NCBI RefSeq assembly: GCF_001713475.1 | Contig: NZ_CP016499.1 | Location: 3,360,001-3,424,000, forward strand | Direction: 5' to 3' | DNA: 64,000 bases | Source: Agrobacterium sp. RAC06 | Lineage (GTDB): Bacteria; Pseudomonadota; Alphaproteobacteria; Rhizobiales; Rhizobiaceae | Shown here: positions 60,132 to 64,000 of the stretch, piece by piece | How positions within the stretch are numbered: position 1 is the stretch's first letter | Layout: every line of letters begins with the position of its first letter | Position numbers and translations under genes: made by a program | Notes under the pieces: model-generated | Seen by the model: the letters and a program-made list of their open reading frames with translations, nothing else | Database searches by the model: none | Told to the model about the DNA's origin: nothing

Positions 60132-61838
60132 ATGTCGACCCTGTTTCAACAGTTCAAACGTCTGATCGTCATTTGCATCTCGGCTCCGGGAGGCAAGTTC
60201 AGCGTTGCGCTTTATGCCCTGGCCATCGCTCTCAACCTCGGCAGCGTCTACGCTGCAGTTCGTCTGGTCGAGTGGACGGGTCAATTCTATTCTGCCATCG
60301 AAAAGGTTGACGGACCCGAAGTGCTCCGGCAGATCGGTATCTTTGCCCTGATCATCGCTTTGAATTCCGTGCGCGGCTTGTCTTACGAATACCTGCGCAA
60401 GGTGCTGGAGATCCGCTGGCGGAAGGCACTGACAGACCATGCGATCGCATTGTGGACCCGCAACAAGGCCTTCTGGCACATGGCGGCTGACCCGGTCGAT
60501 CGCATCGACAATCCGGACCAGCGAATTGCGGAAGACTGCCGGCTGTTTGCGCGCGGCCTGCTCGGCGAGACACTGGATTTGATCGGCGAGATCGTCGGCC
60601 TGTTTTCCTATCTGACAGTGCTCTGGGGACTGTCCAACTTTGCCCTGTCGCTGGCTCCCCTCGGGCTGGACCTCGAGATCCCGCGCTACATGGTCTGGGC
60701 GGCCTTCCTCTATGTGGCGATCAGCAGCCTGATTACCCATCAGCTGGGTAAGCCGCTTAAAGGTCTGCTTGCCGAGCAACAGCACAAGGAGGCGAGCTTT
60801 CGGTTCGGCCTCGCTCGCTGGCGGACGGCTTTCGACGAGGTCGCACTTTCAAATGGCGAGGCGGCCGAACGGCGAAGCTTTTCTGCCCGCTTCGACGCGC
60901 TGGCTGCCAACTGGCGGCGACTGATCCGCGCCGAGCTCGTTCTGGGCAGCTTTACCTTCCCGTTTCGGCATTCCGTGCTGCGGATCCCGCTCTTCGTGGC
61001 GCTGCCGGGCTATCTGGCCGGTCATGTTGCCTTCGGTGGTTTGATGCAGCTCAGCATGGCCTTCTCCCAGGTAGTCACCACACTGTCCTGGTTCATCTTC
61101 TCCTATCGGGATCTCGCCGAACTTGTGGCCACGGCATCGCGCCTCGACGGCTTCCTTCAAGCCGCCGAGCGCCACGGATCGCATCCTTCGCCACTATCCA
61201 GGATAAGCCAATCACAGTCTCTCACGCTGCAGGACATTAGGGTTTGCTCGGCCCAAGGTGAGCTTCTCCTGAAACTGCCTGATATCTCGCTTGATCCCGG
61301 CTCTACCTTGCTTCTTCGTGGGCGATCTGGAATCGGCAAGACGACGATGGTCAAGCTTCTCGCCGGTTTCTGGCAGCATGGCTCCGGTTCAATCACGCTT
61401 CCTTCGGACAAGGTGCTTTTCCTGCCGCAGAAGGCCTATATGCCGCTCGGCTCACTGGCCGATGCCGCCGCCTATCCCCGCGCAATCGGTGATTTTGGAC
61501 AGGAGACTGTGGCATCGGCCCTGCACGCCGTTGGTCTCGAACGAATGCCGGAACGTGCCGCGATCGAAGCCGAACGCGACCTTGCCTCACTGTCGGGCGG
61601 TGAAATGCAGAGGCTCGCACTGGCCCGTATTCTGTTGCAACGACCGGATATTGCAATCCTCGACGAGGCAACCAGCGCGCTCGACCAGGCGGCCGAAACC
61701 GAGCTTCTGGCACGGATCCGCGAGCATTTGCCCGACATGATCCTGATCCTGATCTCGCATCGCGTCCCCCAGACGCCATCAGACATGCAGATCCACGATA
61801 TCGACAACCATCCGAAAGTGCTGGCTGTCGCCAGCTGA
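60132..61838 (+). CDS. YddA/Rv1819c-type ABC transporter (ABC_membrane_2 permease fused to ATPase)
   Basis: This is a 568-residue half-transporter. Residues about 15-340 form the SbmA/BacA-related membrane domain, recognised by WTGQFYSAIEKVD, LRKVLEIRWRKALTDHAIAL and NPDQRIAEDCRLFARGLL. Residues about 370-560 form an ATPase with Walker A GRSGIGKTT, signature LSGGEMQRLALARILLQRPD, Walker B IAILDEATSALD and switch ISHRV. The relatives YddA and Rv1819c act without a binding protein, and Rv1819c imports cobalamin. In this iron operon it may be the inner-membrane importer of heme or a metal chelate; export is the alternative. ATG 60132 follows AGAGGGAGC. Confidence 0.88.
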   Translation: MSTLFQQFKRLIVICISAPGGKFSVALYALAIALNLGSVYAAVRLVEWTGQFYSAIEKVDGPEVLRQIGIFALIIALNSVRGLSYEYLRKVLEIRWRKALTDHAIALWTRNKAFWHMAADPVDRIDNPDQRIAEDCRLFARGLLGETLDLIGEIVGLFSYLTVLWGLSNFALSLAPLGLDLEIPRYMVWAAFLYVAISSLITHQLGKPLKGLLAEQQHKEASFRFGLARWRTAFDEVALSNGEAAERRSFSARFDALAANWRRLIRAELVLGSFTFPFRHSVLRIPLFVALPGYLAGHVAFGGLMQLSMAFSQVVTTLSWFIFSYRDLAELVATASRLDGFLQAAERHGSHPSPLSRISQSQSLTLQDIRVCSAQGELLLKLPDISLDPGSTLLLRGRSGIGKTTMVKLLAGFWQHGSGSITLPSDKVLFLPQKAYMPLGSLADAAAYPRAIGDFGQETVASALHAVGLERMPERAAIEAERDLASLSGGEMQRLALARILLQRPDIAILDEATSALDQAAETELLARIREHLPDMILILISHRVPQTPSDMQIHDIDNHPKVLAVAS

Positions 61839-61858
61839 CGCCATCCTCCATCGAACCC

Positions 61859-62596
61859 ATGACGGAAACAGACATGACCATCAACGAACCCGTAACCCGG
61901 CACCACCTGCAGGCAAAGGCAGAAGATATCATCCGGCGGCTCCCCGAAATGGGCAAGTTGATGATTATCGGAAAGGGCAAGGGCGCCACCCACGAACGCA
62001 TCGGCAAGGTCGAGATGGTAGGGGAAGTCTCTGGCCGCTTCGTCTGCGGTGGCGCCCATCACAAGTCCCGTATCGATCCGACCCTGGTCTGCGAGATCGT
62101 CTTCGATATCTCCAGCATCATGCAGAACCAGGTTTATCCGCGTCTGGAATTCAACAAGGCTGACGGCGGCACGCTTTTCGCAGTGGTCGGCTTCGAAGGG
62201 CTCGAACCTTTCGCAAATGTCTTGTCGGATCTGCAGAGGACTGTCGATCCGAAGAAGCGGGACCTCACCCGGCCTGACAGACCGGATCTGGACCCTGCCG
62301 ATCCGGGACGTCTGCCACTGGATCTAGCCTTGGCCGAGGGCTCTGCGATCACCATTCGTTATGACGAGCCCGGCTTCAGCCAGAGCTGGACGGGACCGGT
62401 TACCAAAGTCAGCCCCGGCATGGGCTTCATCAACATCATGACCGAGGATTTTCATCTGCATCTGCTCGGCGGCACTGTCGCACGCTGGGAAGAGACAGAG
62501 GTGGCCGAGGGACGGATGCAGCTTGCCGCCATAAACCACGAAGGGCAGCTGGTCGGCTTGACCCTACTGGTTCCAGCATTTGAAGATGCAGTTTGA
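61859..62596 (+). CDS. ChuX/HutX-like heme-utilisation protein
   Basis: This 245-residue cytoplasmic protein resembles the ChuX/HutX fold. LRxLPEMGK-like LPEMGKLMIIGKGKGATHER, VEMVGEVSGRFVCGGAHHKS and LVCEIVFDISSIMQNQVYPR are followed by NKADGGTLFAVVGFEGLEPF, the region that shapes the heme pocket in the family. The C-terminal half adds a second domain (ITIRYDEPGFSQSWTGPVTK, FHLHLLGG) that is less familiar. HutX-type proteins store heme or pass it to degrading enzymes. The next gene starts within 15 nt of its stop. The ATG could also be at 61874. Confidence 0.65.
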   Translation: MTETDMTINEPVTRHHLQAKAEDIIRRLPEMGKLMIIGKGKGATHERIGKVEMVGEVSGRFVCGGAHHKSRIDPTLVCEIVFDISSIMQNQVYPRLEFNKADGGTLFAVVGFEGLEPFANVLSDLQRTVDPKKRDLTRPDRPDLDPADPGRLPLDLALAEGSAITIRYDEPGFSQSWTGPVTKVSPGMGFINIMTEDFHLHLLGGTVARWEETEVAEGRMQLAAINHEGQLVGLTLLVPAFEDAV

Positions 62597-62610
62597 CGGT
62601 GGAGAAGGGC

Positions 62611-63438
62611 ATGGTGGAACATCAGCCGGGCAGTTGGCGGGACGGTCATACGTGCGAGATCCTGCAGCATCAGGCGCTAATGCAGACGCTTGCTGAAAAG
62701 CAGGCGGTCTTGCTGGGCGAGACCCATGACCGATATGATATACATCGTTGGCAGTTGCATGTCCTTGCCGCGCTGCATGCTTACAAGGCTGATATCGTCG
62801 TCGGTTTCGAGATGTTTCCGAGACGCGTTCAGCCGGCGCTGGACCGCTGGGTTGCTGGTGCGCTCACCGTTGAGCAGTTTCTCGAGGAAGCGGAATGGGC
62901 AACGGTCTGGGGCTTCCAGGCCGAACTTTACCTGCCGATCTTCCACTATTGCCGGCAGTTCCGTCTGCCGATGAAAGCGCTCAATTGCCACCGACAACTG
63001 GTGACGGAGGTTGGCAAGCTCGGGTGGGAGGCGATCCCGGAGGCGGAGCGGGACGGGTTGACGCCGGCACGGCCGGCGACGGCAGCCTATCGTCGCTTTC
63101 TCTTCGAGTATACGGGAGGTTCAAGGCCGGAACGTGCGGCTCAACATGCGGACGATCCTCAGTTCGATCGATTTGTTCGGGCCCAGCAGACCTGGGACCG
63201 TGCGTTTGCCTGCAATATCGCAACTGCGCTTGAGGCAGACCCGTCGGCTCTGGTCGTCGGCATCATCGGACGTGGGCATCTGGAATATGGTCACGGCACT
63301 CCAGCGCAGCTTGCCGATCTGGGGATTGAGCACGTTGCGGTTCTGTTGCCCGAGGACAGCTTGGAATTCGAGATTGAAAGAAAGCCCGGCATGGCCGATG
63401 CCCTCTTCATGCTTGCTCGACTCGACGCACCTGAATGA
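62611..63438 (+). CDS. ChaN-family heme-binding-like protein
   Basis: This 275-residue protein has the ChaN (DUF399) pattern VLLGETHDRYDIHRWQLHVL, VVGFEMFPRRVQPALDRWVA, EEAEWATVWGFQAELYLPIF and VVGIIGRGHLEYGHGTPAQL. Campylobacter ChaN is a lipoprotein that dimerises around two hemes. Here no signal peptide or lipobox is visible, so it would be cytoplasmic, which is unusual. ATG 62611 is preceded by GGAGAAGG; a TTG at 62593 overlapping the previous stop is also possible. It is the last gene of the operon and may cooperate with the ChuX/HutX-like protein. Confidence 0.85.
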   Translation: MVEHQPGSWRDGHTCEILQHQALMQTLAEKQAVLLGETHDRYDIHRWQLHVLAALHAYKADIVVGFEMFPRRVQPALDRWVAGALTVEQFLEEAEWATVWGFQAELYLPIFHYCRQFRLPMKALNCHRQLVTEVGKLGWEAIPEAERDGLTPARPATAAYRRFLFEYTGGSRPERAAQHADDPQFDRFVRAQQTWDRAFACNIATALEADPSALVVGIIGRGHLEYGHGTPAQLADLGIEHVAVLLPEDSLEFEIERKPGMADALFMLARLDAPE

Positions 63439-63899
63439 ATCGCCAGATTCCACGGTGCTTCTTTGCGCAGCACTCGTCTCTTGGCGATGCTCATCTCAAC
63501 TGGCGCTCATCCTTTGGCTCTCTAGACAGAGATGGTCCGTAGAGGCGAGAGGTCGTTGTGGGGCCGAGCCGGCGACGTCTTATGTTGCTCAATCCTCAGT
63601 TGGACGACATGTCCCTGGGAACTGTCGATGGTGTCGACATGTTTCCGTCGGTGCCACTTGGCACTCCCACCCAAGCGAGGGGACGGCCCCAATTTTCCAA
63701 GCGCATCCTGCCCTTCGATCTAGCTACTTCTCAATTCCAATCCGAACTGATGGTTTGCTCGGGTATTTTGGAATGCTATTGGCACTGCTTGTGGCGATAC
63801 TGCAGGCACCGCGACGGCAAACAGCCTCACAATCGCAAACCGCAACATAAGCCCTTTCGAGGCTGTTGCGCTGAAGGTGATCAATTCCTTGTCCGCATG
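63439..63899. other. Intergenic region without recognisable gene
   Basis: These 460 bases lie between two convergent genes. Short frames on both strands lack family features. One plus-strand frame near 63745-63849 has a hydrophobic stretch (GLLGYFGMLLALLVAILQAP), but no start or ribosome site of note. Confidence 0.5.
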
Positions 63900-64000
63900 T
63901 TACTCTTCTCTAAACGCCCTGGTGATCTGGTCGGTAAAGGGCTTCGCGAGGAACGAGATGACAGTCCTTTCCTCGGTCTCGATATAAACCTCGACGGGCA
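63900..64000 (-). CDS. Type I secretion HlyD-family adaptor, C-terminal end (partial)
   Basis: The minus strand enters from the right edge and reads PVEVYIETEERTVISFLAKP FTDQITRAFREE before a stop at 63900-63902. This is the characteristic end of HlyD/PrtE-family periplasmic adaptors of type I secretion (G-M-P-V-E-x-x-I-x-T-x-x-R-T-x-x-x-Y-L-x-K-P). It implies an ABC exporter gene beyond the window. Confidence 0.75.
   Translation of the reverse strand, partial: PVEVYIETEERTVISFLAKPFTDQITRAFREE

Overview
The window reads as a chromosome or large replicon of an alphaproteobacterium of the Rhizobiaceae (Rhizobium, Agrobacterium or Shinella type). Supporting signs are the 23S-5S-tRNA-fMet order of an rRNA operon end, a 23S rRNA with an enlarged helix 9, a Ti-type TraA relaxase remnant, AapJ, several Dpp-type and Frc-type ABC importers, HWE/HisKA_2 histidine kinases and a TGA-N9-TCA iron operator. 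Genus is not decidable from the sequence alone.

Layout. 1-3.4 kb: end of an rRNA operon. 3.4-9.1 kb: a scarred zone with an IS3 remnant, two intact genes (a BciA-like 8-vinyl reductase and an alpha/beta hydrolase), a stop-interrupted resolvase, the C-terminal part of a conjugative relaxase joined directly to a decayed peptide-ABC ATPase, and a second decayed ATPase. 9.1-13.9 kb: an Lrp/AsnC regulator divergent from a three-domain kinase/M23/class-III aminotransferase protein and an orphan AapJ. 14.1-15.0 kb: IS3 transposase and a truncated sugar-acid kinase. 15.2-24.2 kb: an intact operon with a complete Dpp importer, an amidohydrolase/deacetylase, a RidA protein, a SelA/DgaE-like PLP protein and an IclR regulator. 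25.2-31.8 kb: a ROK-headed operon with an M20 hydrolase, an Frc-type importer and a YhfX-like PLP protein. 32.5-40.4 kb: an AmiC/AmiR-headed operon with a complete Dpp-type importer and an acetamidase/formamidase. 40.4-55.7 kb: signalling and stress genes (large hybrid kinase, ferritin-like protein, large-subunit catalase, response regulator, two more kinases, stress proteins, an esterase, a GGDEF/EAL protein). 55.9-57.5 kb: a siderophore-type ABC ATPase cut by IS3 debris. 57.7-63.4 kb: an iron-operator-headed operon of TonB receptor, one-gene ABC transporter, ChuX/HutX-like and ChaN-like proteins. The window ends inside a type I secretion HlyD-family gene.

How the genes work together. Three operons share one design: a dedicated regulator, a complete ABC importer, and hydrolases or PLP enzymes that would process the imported compound. 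Each is bounded by transposase or other gene debris, which suggests exchangeable catabolic cassettes. The heme/iron operon uses an unusual inner-membrane component with no periplasmic binding protein. The 15-24 kb and 25-32 kb cassettes and the 57.7-63.4 kb iron operon are the best candidates for undescribed biology, because their substrates cannot be named from family membership alone.
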